DNA from: Streptomyces sp. CHD11
GTDB lineage: Bacteria; Actinomycetota; Actinomycetes; Streptomycetales; Streptomycetaceae
Length of the DNA: 64,000 nucleotides
Assembly (NCBI RefSeq): GCF_018638295.1
Contig: NZ_JABTTS010000017.1
Coordinates: 61,859-125,858, forward strand
Direction: 5' to 3'
Position 1 is the first letter of the stretch, and every line of letters starts with the position of its first letter. The notes beneath the pieces were generated by a model, which was not told the origin of the DNA, searched no databases, and saw only the letters and a list, made by a program, of their open reading frames with translations. Positions 1 to 8,309 of this stretch are shown here, in pieces. The position numbers and the translations under genes are program-made.

Positions 1-752
1 GCGATGACCACGGCCCGGCCCACCACCTCCTCCTCGGAGACGGTGCCGCCGTAGTCGGTGTCCTGGTGGGAGCGGGAGTCGGCGGAGTTCGCCCGGTGGT
101 CACCCATCACCCACAGCCGCCCCTCGGGCACCGTGATGTCGAAGGGGATCGTGGAGGGAGCGTTGCCGGGATAGAGGTAGTCCTCTCGCAGGGGCACGCC
201 GTTGACGGTGACCCGGCCCTGCTGGTCGCAGCACTGGACCCGGTCGCCGCCGACGCCGACGACCCGCTTGATGAGGTCCTTCTCGTTCTCCGACGGCAGC
301 AGTCCGATGAAGGTGAGCCCTTCCTTGATCTGCTTGATGCCGACCGGATCGTCCTTCTTCGTGGCCCCCGGTTCGTCCTGGAGCCAGCCACCGGGATCCT
401 TGAACACGACGACGTCACCGCGCTGCGGCTCCGACCCGAACCACGGCGTGAGCTTGTCCACCAGGACGCGGTCGCCGATCTGGATCGTCTGCTCCATGGA
501 GCCGGACGGGATGACGAAGGCCTGTACGAGGAACGTCTTCAGCACCAGCGCGATCAGCACGGCGACGCCGATGAGGAGGGGGATCTCCTTGACCGCCCCG
601 CGCCTGCGGCGGCGTTTGACCTTGCGCTGCAGTTTGCGGCGCTCGGCCCGGCTGCGTCCGGACGACGCGGCGGCCGCGCGGCGGAAGCCCGTGGGCAGCA
701 GGTTCTCCGCGGCGCTCGCCGGGACCCCGCGGGGCTTGCCGCGGTTACCCAT
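1..752 (-). CDS. lepB: Type I signal peptidase (3' end outside window)
   Basis: This is a membrane-bound serine/lysine peptidase that removes signal peptides from exported proteins on the outer face of the membrane. The ATG at 752 opens a reading frame that runs off the left edge, so 250 codons are visible. A basic cytoplasmic stretch (residues 34-51, rich in R and K) is followed by one hydrophobic segment (about 57-80). The catalytic Ser lies in PSGSME (about S85) and the general-base Lys in DLIKRVVGVGGD (about K162). Box E (MGDHRANSADSR) is present. The start overlaps the stop of the preceding signal peptidase gene by 8 nt, which suggests translational coupling. It is one of a sip cluster known in Streptomyces next to rplS; which of sipW/X/Y/Z it is cannot be decided here. 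Confidence 0.93.
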   Translation of the reverse strand, partial: MGNRGKPRGVPASAAENLLPTGFRRAAAASSGRSRAERRKLQRKVKRRRRRGAVKEIPLLIGVAVLIALVLKTFLVQAFVIPSGSMEQTIQIGDRVLVDKLTPWFGSEPQRGDVVVFKDPGGWLQDEPGATKKDDPVGIKQIKEGLTFIGLLPSENEKDLIKRVVGVGGDRVQCCDQQGRVTVNGVPLREDYLYPGNAPSTIPFDITVPEGRLWVMGDHRANSADSRSHQDTDYGGTVSEEEVVGRAVVI

Positions 753-1479
753 GACCGCCCTCCCCCGGACCGGCCGCGTCCCGCGCGGGCACGCGGTCGT
801 AGGCGTCGGGCCGCTGCAGCCGGGTGGCTCGGGCCAAGGGCCATACGATCGCGCCGGCGCGGCCGATCACCCTGTCCACCGGAATCATGCCGCCGCCGGG
901 CGAACCCAGGCGGTCGCGGGAGTCGCTGGAGTTGCCGCGGTGGTCACCGAGGACGAACAGCCGCCCGCCGGGCACGACGACGTCGAACGGAACCGTGGAG
1001 GGGCTGTCCCCGGGGAACACGAAGCGCGACTCGTCGACCGACCGGCCGTTCACCCGGACTCTCCCCTCCCCGTCACAGCAGACCACGTGGTCTCCGCCCA
1101 CCCCGACGACCCGCTTGATGTAGTCGGCCTCACCGAAATACCCGGTGCCGTCGAACACAATCACGTCGCCCCGGCCGGGCCCCTCACCGAACCCGTACGC
1201 CAGCTTATTTACGAGAACGCGGTCCCCGACCCTCAATCCGGGTTCCATCGATCCACTCGGGATCTCGAACGGCCGTGCGACGAACGTGTTGACGGCCAGC
1301 AGGAACAGCAGACAGGGCAACAGGGTCAGGGTAATGCGCCCGCCGGGGAGCCAGTGCGTGATACGCCGCACCAACGCGGAGCGCGACCGCTCCTCCGGCC
1401 CCGGCGTTCCCGAGGTGTTCTCGGGTCCGGCCGTGGGGGAGGAACGGTCGCGCTCCGTCGGCTGTGCTTCGGTGTCCAT
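745..1479 (-). CDS. lepB: Type I signal peptidase
   Basis: This 244-residue protein is a second type I signal peptidase. It has an acidic, proline-rich N-terminal tail, one hydrophobic segment at about residues 49-67, the catalytic Ser in PSGSMEPG (S77), the catalytic Lys in ADYIKRVVGVGGD (K122), and box E (LGDHRGNSSDSR). The paired cysteines VVCCDGEG near residue 133 also occur in the neighbouring paralogue (VQCCDQQG), so the two are recent relatives. It lies 45 nt downstream of rplS on the same strand and overlaps the next sip gene by 8 nt, so it is probably co-transcribed with the rpsP-rplS operon. The start at 1479 was chosen because nothing longer is supported. Confidence 0.94.
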   Translation of the reverse strand: MDTEAQPTERDRSSPTAGPENTSGTPGPEERSRSALVRRITHWLPGGRITLTLLPCLLFLLAVNTFVARPFEIPSGSMEPGLRVGDRVLVNKLAYGFGEGPGRGDVIVFDGTGYFGEADYIKRVVGVGGDHVVCCDGEGRVRVNGRSVDESRFVFPGDSPSTVPFDVVVPGGRLFVLGDHRGNSSDSRDRLGSPGGGMIPVDRVIGRAGAIVWPLARATRLQRPDAYDRVPARDAAGPGEGGHG

Positions 1480-1524
1480 CGGGGCCAGATGCTATCCGGC
1501 CCCGATGTGACGCCGGTAAAGCGC

Positions 1525-1875
1525 TCAGTTCTCGCGCTTCTCCTTGATCTTCGCCGCCTTGCCGCGCAGCTCGCGCAGGTAGTACAGCTTGGCGCGGCGG
1601 ACGTCACCCCTGGTGACGAGCTCGATCTTCTCCACGATCGGGGTGTGCACCGGGAAGGTGCGCTCGACGCCGACGGAGAAGGAGACCTTGCGGACCGTGA
1701 AGGTCTCGCGCACGCCGGCACCCTGGCGGCGGATCACCACGCCCTTGAACTGCTGCACACGGGAGCGGCTGCCCTCGATGACGCGCACGTGGACGTTGAC
1801 GGTGTCGCCGGGGCGGAAGGCCGGGACGTCGCTGCGCAGCGACGCGGAGTCGACGGTGTCGAGCAGGTGAGACAT
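1525..1875 (-). CDS. rplS: 50S ribosomal protein L19
   Basis: L19 sits at the subunit interface of the large ribosomal subunit. The 116-residue product has the usual family length and motifs (FRPGDTVNVHVRVIEGSRSRVQQFKG is the family signature region; VERTFPVHTP and the basic LRGKAAKIKEK end follow). It is the distal ribosomal gene of rpsP-khpA-rimM-trmD-rplS, a gene order conserved in many bacteria. The gap to trmD is 131 nt, large enough for its own promoter; a short GC hairpin (about 1964-1978) lies in it, but no clear terminator. Confidence 0.98.
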   Translation of the reverse strand: MSHLLDTVDSASLRSDVPAFRPGDTVNVHVRVIEGSRSRVQQFKGVVIRRQGAGVRETFTVRKVSFSVGVERTFPVHTPIVEKIELVTRGDVRRAKLYYLRELRGKAAKIKEKREN

Positions 1876-2006
1876 TTCGTCTGCTTTCTTCGCTGATGCC
1901 GCAGGTCATCAACGGCAACTAGAGTTCCGGTTCAAAGGGTGCGGTACGGGCGGGCGTCATGTCCCCCTGCGGCAGGGGCGCACGCCTGACGACGCACAAC
2001 AGCGGC

Positions 2007-2840
2007 CTATTCTTCCACGTCGTCGGTCCTGCGCCAAAATCGGCCGTAGGGTTCTCCCGCCGGATCCGGCGCCCAGCCCAGGATGGACAGCATCTCGCGG
2101 TCCTTCTTGTCGAAGGCACCGGGATCGCAGCGTTCGATGAGGTCGGGCCGGTGGGCCGTGGTGCGGCGCAGCGCCTCGTCGCGCCGCCAGCGGGCGATCT
2201 TCCCGTGGTGGCCGCTGAGCAGTACGTCCGGGATCCCCCGCTCGCGCCACCGCGGCGGCTTGGTGTAGACGGGGCCTTCGAGCAGGCCGGCCATGGCGCC
2301 CGGCGCGAAGGAGTCGTCGCGGTGCGAGTCGGCGTTGCCGAGGACTCCCGGCAGCAGGCGGGCCACGGCCTCGGTGACGACGAGTACCGCCGCTTCGCCG
2401 CCGGCCAGGACGTAGTCCCCGATGGAGACCTCGTACACCGGCATCCGGGTGGCGTACTCGTCGACGACACGGCGGTCGATGCCCTCGTAGCGGGCCGGGG
2501 TGAAGATCAGCCAGGGGCGTCCGGAGAGGTGGACGGCGAGTTCCTGGGTGAAGGGGCGGCCGCTGGGGGTGGGGACGATCAGGGCCGGCTCGCCGGAACC
2601 CGTCTCGTAGCCGTCCGCCAGGACGGAGTCCAGCGCGTCTCCCCACGGCTCCGTCTTCATGACCATGCCGGGGCCGCCGCCGTACGGGGTGTCGTCGACG
2701 GTGTTGTGCCGGTCGTAGGTCCACTCACGCAGGTCGTGCACGTGCACGTTCAGCTGACCGCGCGCGCGGGCCTTGCCGACGAGGGAGATGTTCAGCGGTT
2801 CCAGGTACTCGGGGAAGATCGTGACGACGTCGAGCCGCAT
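2007..2840 (-). CDS. trmD: tRNA (guanine-N1-)-methyltransferase TrmD
   Basis: TrmD methylates G37 of tRNAs with a G at position 36, using S-adenosylmethionine, and prevents +1 frameshifting. The 277-residue protein starts MRLDVVTIFPEYL and carries the trefoil-knot SAM-binding region (IGDYVLAGGEAAVLV at about 132-146) and the substrate region PYGGGPGMVMK (about 52-62). The open frame extends much further upstream through rimM, but the ATG at 2840 fits the family N-terminus and shares one base with the rimM stop (TGATG), a typical coupled start. Confidence 0.98.
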   Translation of the reverse strand: MRLDVVTIFPEYLEPLNISLVGKARARGQLNVHVHDLREWTYDRHNTVDDTPYGGGPGMVMKTEPWGDALDSVLADGYETGSGEPALIVPTPSGRPFTQELAVHLSGRPWLIFTPARYEGIDRRVVDEYATRMPVYEVSIGDYVLAGGEAAVLVVTEAVARLLPGVLGNADSHRDDSFAPGAMAGLLEGPVYTKPPRWRERGIPDVLLSGHHGKIARWRRDEALRRTTAHRPDLIERCDPGAFDKKDREMLSILGWAPDPAGEPYGRFWRRTDDVEE

Positions 2841-3394
2841 CACGTCTCTTCCCCGGCGGCGTCCCGCTGGGACGCGACCTCGGCACGGTCGTCGATCAGA
2901 CCGGGCGGCGGGTCGATGACCGCACGCTGCTCCTCCAGATCGATCCCGGTGACGATCGCCTCGACGAACGGTACGTACACCTCGGTGCCGTCGGGACGCT
3001 CGACCACGAAGAGGTCCTGGGTGGGCAGATGGGAGATCTCGGTGATCCGGCCGACCTCCTCCCCGTCCTTCGTGACGACGTCGAGGTCGATGAGCTGGTG
3101 GTCGTAGTACTCGTCGTCGTCCTCGGGCCGTTCGTCCGGGTCGACGTCGGCGATGAGGAGAATGTTGCGCAGCGCCTCGGCGCCGGTGCGGTCGTGGACG
3201 CCCGCGAAGCGCAGCAGGAGGCGGCCGCTGTGCACCCGGCCGGTCTCGATGGTGAGCGGCCCGGCCGAGGCGGGGTCGGTGGCCAGGACGGCACCGGGCC
3301 CGAGTCTCAGCTCCGGTTCGTCGGTGCGGACCTCCACGGTGACCTCGCCCTTGATGCCATGGGCACGGCCGATGCGAGCGACTACCAGCTGCAC
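2840..3394 (-). CDS. rimM: Ribosome maturation factor RimM
   Basis: RimM binds S19 and assists maturation of the 30S head. The 184-residue protein begins with GTG at 3394 (VQLVVARIGRAHGIKGEV), which matches the family start and has AGGAG about 10 nt upstream; a longer frame to 3538 has no such support. The RimM N-domain is followed by a PRC-barrel containing LPTQDLFVVERPDG and VPFVEAIV. An acidic insert (PEDDDEYYDHQLIDLDV) joins the two. It is translated between khpA (109-nt gap) and trmD (1-nt overlap). Confidence 0.97.
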   Translation of the reverse strand: MQLVVARIGRAHGIKGEVTVEVRTDEPELRLGPGAVLATDPASAGPLTIETGRVHSGRLLLRFAGVHDRTGAEALRNILLIADVDPDERPEDDDEYYDHQLIDLDVVTKDGEEVGRITEISHLPTQDLFVVERPDGTEVYVPFVEAIVTGIDLEEQRAVIDPPPGLIDDRAEVASQRDAAGEET

Positions 3395-3503
3395 TGTGCT
3401 TGATCTCCTGTCGGACTGCGACGAACCCCTCGGGGCCCGGAACGACCACGGGCCGGGGACGGCCCAGTGGCCCTCCCCGGCCCGAGCCGGTGCTGCGACG
3501 GCG

Positions 3504-3743
3504 TCAGCGGACGTGGTCCACGTCGACGAGGTCGACACGGATACCGCGGCCGCCGATGGCGCCCACTACGGTACGCAGAGCGCGAGCGGTGCGGCCGTTG
3601 CGGCCGATCACCTTGCCGAGGTCGTCCGGGTGGACCCGGACCTCGAGCACGCGCCCGCGGCGCAGGTCACGCGAGGCGACCTGCACATCGTCAGGATGGT
3701 CGACGATGCCCTTCACGAGGTGCTCGAGAGCCTCCTCGAGCAT
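3504..3743 (-). CDS. khpA: KH-domain RNA-binding protein KhpA
   Basis: This 79-residue protein is a single KH domain with the GKVIGRNGRTARALR loop (GxxG = GRNG) that binds RNA. In other Gram-positives KhpA pairs with KhpB/Jag and affects cell size and division; that role here is by family only. It lies 2 nt downstream of rpsP and upstream of rimM, the usual place for this gene. Confidence 0.93.
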   Translation of the reverse strand: MLEEALEHLVKGIVDHPDDVQVASRDLRRGRVLEVRVHPDDLGKVIGRNGRTARALRTVVGAIGGRGIRVDLVDVDHVR

Positions 3744-3745
3744 GC

Positions 3746-4174
3746 TCAGGCCTCGGTCGACGCAGACGCAGAGGACGCGGCGGCGGCCTCGTCCTTCTTC
3801 TCGGCCTTCTTCTTCTGGGTGATCGCCTCACCCTTGCCCTCGTCGTCGCCGCCGAACTGCTCGAACGACGGACGGGCAGGCTTCTCGGCCGCTTCCAGCA
3901 GCGGAGCCGGGGCGGGCTCGCCCTTGAACTTCTGCCAGTCGCCGGTCTTCTTCAGGATGGCGAGCACGGGCTCGGTCGGCTGGGCGCCGACACGGAGCCA
4001 GTACGCCACGCGCTCGGCGTCGACCTCCATCACCGACGGGTTGTACGTCGGGTGGTACTTGCCGATCTCCTCGATGGCCCGGCCGTCACGGCGGGTACGG
4101 GAGTCGGCGACGACGATGCGGTAGTGAGGCGAACGGATCTTGCCCAGACGCTTCAGCTTGATCTTGACTGCCAC
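3746..4174 (-). CDS. rpsP: 30S ribosomal protein S16
   Basis: S16 is an early-assembling small-subunit protein. The core (MAVKIKLKRLGKIRSPHYRIVVADSR region to about residue 85) is typical, and the protein then has an unusually long tail (142 residues in all, against about 80-90 in E. coli) of charged and Ala/Ser-rich sequence ending EAAAASSASASTEA. Such extensions are seen in actinobacterial S16. It is the first gene of the maturation operon, and its promoter must lie in 4175-4544. Confidence 0.98.
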   Translation of the reverse strand: MAVKIKLKRLGKIRSPHYRIVVADSRTRRDGRAIEEIGKYHPTYNPSVMEVDAERVAYWLRVGAQPTEPVLAILKKTGDWQKFKGEPAPAPLLEAAEKPARPSFEQFGGDDEGKGEAITQKKKAEKKDEAAAASSASASTEA

Positions 4175-4544
4175 GGGAGTGGGTTCTCCTGGATTTGACG
4201 TGGGTGGGCACGGCGGAGATGCCGCGTGGGGTTGCGGTACCCGAGTGCCCGATGGACGCGTCAGCCGGAGGAGAGAGGGGTCCTGTGCGACTGTCGAGTA
4301 CAGCTAGCCATTGTGCCACACCCTGCGGGGCCGGGTTGCCGTGGGGGTGACAGGTGGGCACGACAGAACGGCGGTCGAGCGGGCAGCGGCGCCTCCGTCC
4401 GCGTACGGCGGATGCGCCACCGGGCCCGCCGGCGCCCCGCGCGGGCCGCTCTGCGGCGGGAAGGCCCGCAGTGGCGGTGGCGGGACGCGACGGCGGCCCG
4501 GGCAACAGGGGAAGTCTGTCCCGGCACCCACGAGGTGCCGGGGG
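4175..4544. other. Intergenic: upstream region of rpsP, convergent side empty
   Basis: This 370-bp stretch lies between rpsP and the SprT-like gene, both on the minus strand. It should carry the promoter of the ribosomal operon. A lower-GC patch near 4300-4320 (read on the minus strand TGGCACAATGGCTAG) is the best candidate, but I cannot name -35/-10 boxes with confidence. No gene is supported here. Confidence 0.4.
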
Positions 4545-5141
4545 TCAGCTTGCCACCACTACTTCCGGGATCTGGAACGGCTTGCCGCAGCCGCCGCAGA
4601 CGATGGGGGCCTGGGCCAGGACGGACGGGACCACGCGGACGTTGCGACCGCAGTCGCAGACGGCTTTGACGCGCACCCCGCCTCCGGAGGAGCCGTGGCG
4701 CGCGGCCGGCCCCCGGAAGCTGCGGGCGGTGTCGGCCGCCGTCGCCACCGTGTGGGCCTTCAGAGCCCGGTGGAGGCGCTCCGTGGTCGGACGGTAGCGG
4801 CGCTTCGCCTCGGGGGTGAGCGTGACCAGCGAGAAGCCGCTGCTGGGATGCGGCTCCTCGGGGTGGTCCAGGCCCAGCTCCTCGGCGATCGCGAGGAATC
4901 TGCGGTTGTGGTAGCGGCCGGCGCGGGATGTGTCGCGTACGCCGCGCGCGGCGGCGACGCCGTGGACTGCTTCGTGCAGCAGTCGCTCGAAGGAGAGTTC
5001 GTGACCGCACGCGGACGACGACTCCCCGATCAGTGACTCGGGCGCGGCAAGATCGGGCAGCTCGGGGTGGTACCGCTGAATATCGGCCCACGCCTGTGCC
5101 AGTTCTGCGGCGAGAACAGGTGGTGTCTGTGTCGTGCTCAC
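4545..5141 (-). CDS. SprT-like zinc metalloprotease-fold protein with C-terminal zinc ribbon
   Basis: The 198-residue protein has an HExxH-type motif (LLHEAVHGVAAARG, about residues 54-67) followed by RYHNRRFLAIAEELGL, the arrangement of SprT/SprT-like (WSS/Spartan-related) proteins, in which the two His and a later residue hold zinc and Glu is the catalytic base. The C-terminus contains CDCGRN and CGGCGKPF, a four-Cys zinc ribbon. SprT-like domains in eukaryotes cleave DNA-protein crosslinks; in bacteria the role is unproven. The fold call is inferred from motifs only. It stands alone between rpsP and a divergent methyltransferase gene. Confidence 0.72.
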   Translation of the reverse strand: MSTTQTPPVLAAELAQAWADIQRYHPELPDLAAPESLIGESSSACGHELSFERLLHEAVHGVAAARGVRDTSRAGRYHNRRFLAIAEELGLDHPEEPHPSSGFSLVTLTPEAKRRYRPTTERLHRALKAHTVATAADTARSFRGPAARHGSSGGGVRVKAVCDCGRNVRVVPSVLAQAPIVCGGCGKPFQIPEVVVAS

Positions 5142-5645
5142 GTAATGACAACGAGCGCGGGTGCCTCAGTGTTCCGATTCCGGGGCATCCCAAATAATTT
5201 GCACGTACCCGTCAGTTGCCACTGATGCGTCCTGACGAGGGCGGGTGCGCTGATCTGCGGAGAAGCCTCGCAGCTCACCTCAAGGTGGTGCGTAGGCTGA
5301 CGTACGCCCACCCGTCTGCCGCCCTCACCCGCGCGGTGGTGCGCGAGGTCCCCGGTTGCGCAAGGGGCGTTTCGGCCGCCTTCGGCGGCCGGGCGTCCGG
5401 CTCACCGGAACCGCCACGCCCGTGACGCTACTCCCTCCCCCGGCGGCACCGCGCACCGCCCTGCCCCGGCGCGGCACAGCGAGCGTTCTTGCCACTGTCA
5501 TGAGCGAGTACCAAGCCGCCCGCGCATTCCACTGGACGACACGGCGGGGGCGGAGTTTCCTGGCATACGGGGGGTGTGCGCGCACCGCACGGGGGCCAGG
5601 GAATCGGGCACCGCGGCAACTCTCGGCTGATTGGGGCGCTTACCT
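5142..5645. other. Divergent intergenic region with a hairpin
   Basis: This 504-bp gap separates two divergently read genes, so it should hold both promoters. An AT-richer patch at about 5190-5215 (ATAATTTGCACGT) stands out. A perfect stem-loop with 8-bp arms CGGCCGCC and GGCGGCCG and loop TTC lies at 5373-5391; it has no T tract. Small open frames here lack ribosome binding sites and family matches, so I call no gene. Confidence 0.4.
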
Positions 5646-6500
5646 ATGACACCTACGCTCGTGCGGCAGCACCCGCCTCGCACGGGGGCCGCCTCCCGTG
5701 TGGACCAGCGTGCACGCGCGCGTGACTGGTCCGAGATTCAGGAGCGCATGCTCGTACCGCTCTACGAGGCCGTCTACGAGCGACTGGACGTGGATGCCAC
5801 GACACGGCTCCTCGGGCTCGGCTGCGGCTCCGGACTGGCCCTGCTCATGGCGGCCGCGCGGGGAGCCGCGGTCACCGGTGTCGACACCGCCGCCGACCGG
5901 CTGGCCCTGGCCCGCGAGCGGCTGACGCCGGACGGGCGGGACGCGGGCGCCCGTACCGCCGCCCGGATCGTGCACGGCTCGCCGGCGGACACGGCCCGCA
6001 CGGACACGCCCGGGTACACCGTCGTGACCGCCTTCGATCCGATCGGCTGCCTTTCCGGGGACGCCGAGGGGCTGACGGAACTGCTCACCGAATCGGTGCC
6101 GCTGGCCGGGAGCGGAGCGGCCGTGGTGCTGGCCGGCTGGGGCCCGCCGGAGCGCTGCGCGACGACCTCCGTGCTCCGGGTCGCCACCGAACTGGCGGAG
6201 CCGCTGTGCGGCCTGGGTGTCTGGCGGCCCACCGGCCGCGACGACCTGGAACGGGTCGCCGCGCGGGCCGGGCTGCGGCCCGACGGCTCCGGCCGGGTGG
6301 CGTGCCCGTTCGGCTACGCCGACCCGGACAGCGCGGTGCGGGGCCTGAAGTCGACGGGCCTGTTCGATCCGGCGATCACCGCCACGGACCAGGCACAGGT
6401 CGACAAGGAACTGGCGGAGGCCCTGCATCCGTACCAGCGGCCGGACGGGACCGTGTGGATGCCGAACGTGTTCCGCTACCTCGTCGCGCGCACCCCCTGA
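5646..6500 (+). CDS. Class I SAM-dependent methyltransferase-like protein
   Basis: The 284-residue protein has the Rossmann-fold SAM motif I LLGLGCGSGLALLMAAARG (about residues 58-76) followed by an acidic residue at the end of strand 2 (VTGVDTAADRL), so it should bind S-adenosylmethionine. The substrate is unknown. The ATG at 5646 was preferred over an in-frame TTG at 5631 because no support exists for the latter. It is convergent with ffh, and the two share a bidirectional terminator at 6509-6543. Confidence 0.8.
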   Translation: MTPTLVRQHPPRTGAASRVDQRARARDWSEIQERMLVPLYEAVYERLDVDATTRLLGLGCGSGLALLMAAARGAAVTGVDTAADRLALARERLTPDGRDAGARTAARIVHGSPADTARTDTPGYTVVTAFDPIGCLSGDAEGLTELLTESVPLAGSGAAVVLAGWGPPERCATTSVLRVATELAEPLCGLGVWRPTGRDDLERVAARAGLRPDGSGRVACPFGYADPDSAVRGLKSTGLFDPAITATDQAQVDKELAEALHPYQRPDGTVWMPNVFRYLVARTP

Positions 6501-6508
6501 GACACACC

Positions 6509-6543
6509 GCTGGGGCGCCCCCTCGGTGAGGGGACGCCCCAGC
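6509..6543. terminator. Bidirectional terminator between the methyltransferase gene and ffh
   Basis: Two 16-nt arms (GCTGGGGCGCCCCCTC and GAGGGGACGCCCCAGC) pair with one mismatch around a 3-nt loop. It lies exactly between two converging genes, so it probably stops both transcripts. There is no T run, as is common in Streptomyces. Confidence 0.75.
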
Positions 6544-6561
6544 GGCGCGCCGGGGAGCGCC

Positions 6562-8112
6562 TCAGCCCATGAACTTCTTGAACTCGTCGGGCAGTTCGAA
6601 GTCCTTGCCGCCCTGCTGCGGCAGCCCGAAGGCGTTACCGCCCTCGGCCGCGGCGGCACGGCGCGCGGCCTCCTCCTGCTCCTGCTGCTTGCGCTTCATC
6701 GGGTTGCCGGAGCGCTGCTTGCCCTTGGCCTGCTTCTGCTTCTTCTTCGCCCGGCCCGGACCGCCGCCCGTGCCCGGCATCCCGGGCATCCCCGGCATGC
6801 CGCCGCCCTGCGCCATGCGGGACATCATCTTCCGCGCCTCGAAAAACCGCTCGACCAGGTTCTTCACCGCGCTGACCTCGACACCGGAACCCTTGGCGAT
6901 ACGGGCACGGCGGGAGCCGTTGATAAGGGTCGGCTCCTGGCGCTCGGCCGGGGTCATCGACTTGATGATCGCGGCGGTGCGGTCGACGTCCCGCTCGTCG
7001 AGGTTGTTGATCTGGTCCTTGATCTGACCCATGCCGGGCAACATCCCGAGCAGCTTGCTGATGCTGCCCATCTTCCGGACCTGCTCCATCTGGGCCAGGA
7101 AGTCGTCCAGGGTGAAGTCCTGGCCCTTCTTCGACGCCAGCTTGGAGGCCATCTTCTCGGCCTCTTCCTGACTGAACGTCTTCTCCGCCTGCTCGATCAG
7201 GGTGAGCAGGTCACCCATGTCGAGGATGCGGGAAGCCATCCGGTCCGGGTGGAAGGCGTCGAATTCGTCGAGCTTCTCGCCGTTCGAGGCGAACATGATC
7301 GGCTTGCCGGTGACCTGCCGGATCGACAGCGCCGCACCACCGCGCGCGTCACCGTCGAGCTTGGAGAGCACCACGCCGTCGAAGCCGACGCCGTCGCGGA
7401 AGGCCTCCGCGGTGTTGACCGCGTCCTGACCGATCATCGCGTCGACGACGAACAGGATCTCGTCGGGGCTGACGGCGTCGCGGATGTCCGCGGCCTGCTG
7501 CATCATCTCCTGGTCGATGCCCAGGCGGCCGGCGGTGTCCACGATCACGATGTCGTGGACCTTGGTCCTCGCGAACTCGATGGAGTCCTTGGCGACCTTC
7601 ACCGGGTCGCCCACACCGTTGCCCGGCTCGGGCGCGTAGACGGCCACGCCCGCGCGCTCGGCGACGACGCTCAGCTGGTTCACCGCGTTCGGGCGCTGGA
7701 GGTCGGCGGCGACCAGGACCGGGGAGTGCCCCTGGTCCTTGAGCCACTTGGCGAGCTTGCCCGCGAGGGTCGTCTTACCGGCACCCTGCAGACCGGCCAG
7801 CATGATCACGGTGGGAGGCTGCTTGGCGAAGCGCAGACGGCGGGTCTCGCCGCCGAGGATGGCGATCAGCTCGTCGTTGACGATCTTGATGATCTGTTGC
7901 GCTGGATTGAGCGCCTTGGAGACCTCGGCGCCGAGGGAGCGTTCCTTGACGTTCTTGATGAACGCGCGGACGACCGGCAGGGCCACGTCCGCTTCCAGGA
8001 GAGCGATACGGATCTCACGCGCCGTGGCGTCGATGTCCGCTTCGCTCAGCCGGCCTTTTCCGCGGAGGTTTTTGAAGGTCGCGCTGAGGCGGTCGGAGAG
8101 GGTGTCGAACAC
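6562..8112 (-). CDS. ffh: Signal recognition particle protein Ffh (SRP54)
   Basis: Ffh is the SRP GTPase that binds signal peptides on ribosomes and delivers them to FtsY. The 516-residue protein starts at GTG 8112 (VFDTLSDRLSATFKNLRG), the family N-terminus; the frame continues upstream without support. The N-domain is followed by the G-domain P-loop GLQGAGKTT (107-115), DTAGR and SKLDGDARGG, then the methionine-rich M domain (MLPGMGQ, RMAQGGGMPGMPGMPG). The tail is unusually Lys/Gln-rich (KKKQKQAKGKQR) before a short acidic end. No 4.5S/SRP RNA gene was recognised nearby. Confidence 0.98.
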   Translation of the reverse strand: MFDTLSDRLSATFKNLRGKGRLSEADIDATAREIRIALLEADVALPVVRAFIKNVKERSLGAEVSKALNPAQQIIKIVNDELIAILGGETRRLRFAKQPPTVIMLAGLQGAGKTTLAGKLAKWLKDQGHSPVLVAADLQRPNAVNQLSVVAERAGVAVYAPEPGNGVGDPVKVAKDSIEFARTKVHDIVIVDTAGRLGIDQEMMQQAADIRDAVSPDEILFVVDAMIGQDAVNTAEAFRDGVGFDGVVLSKLDGDARGGAALSIRQVTGKPIMFASNGEKLDEFDAFHPDRMASRILDMGDLLTLIEQAEKTFSQEEAEKMASKLASKKGQDFTLDDFLAQMEQVRKMGSISKLLGMLPGMGQIKDQINNLDERDVDRTAAIIKSMTPAERQEPTLINGSRRARIAKGSGVEVSAVKNLVERFFEARKMMSRMAQGGGMPGMPGMPGTGGGPGRAKKKQKQAKGKQRSGNPMKRKQQEQEEAARRAAAAEGGNAFGLPQQGGKDFELPDEFKKFMG

Positions 8113-8210
8113 GGCGGCGTCGGTCCTCGATGTCGGGGGCGTTTGGGCTGCCCTCCAGAGTATCCGGCTCCGCAAGCGAATCGTCCCCGCCCGCTTCGTT
8201 CAGCGGACGG

Positions 8211-8280
8211 GGACGGCTCCCTGCAAGCGGCGGGGAGCACTCCCTGGCCATCGGAACATCCCCCCACCGGCGGGGAGCAC
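8211..8280. repeat. CRISPR-repeat-like dyad element with a degenerate second copy
   Basis: Read on the minus strand, 8280-8252 is a 29-nt unit that starts GTGCTCCCCGCCGG and ends GGGATGTTCCG, the form of type I-E CRISPR repeats of actinobacteria. Eleven nucleotides further on, 8240-8211 starts again with the same 13 nt (GTGCTCCCCGCCG) and then diverges. The 11-nt separation is far from the usual 32-33 nt spacer, and no cas gene is near, so this is not an array. It lies between glnD and ffh, where the ffh promoter is also expected. Confidence 0.5.
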
Positions 8281-8309
8281 ACCCGTTCAACGGGGAAGCG
8301 ACGGCAGGA

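Noticed and set aside
8211..8280. A true CRISPR array
   Set aside because: Only one good repeat and one partial copy are present, 11 nt apart, with no spacers and no cas genes.
8113..8309. An SRP RNA gene next to ffh
   Set aside because: The 197-bp gap has no GGAA-tetraloop helix of the SRP RNA type that I can recognise.
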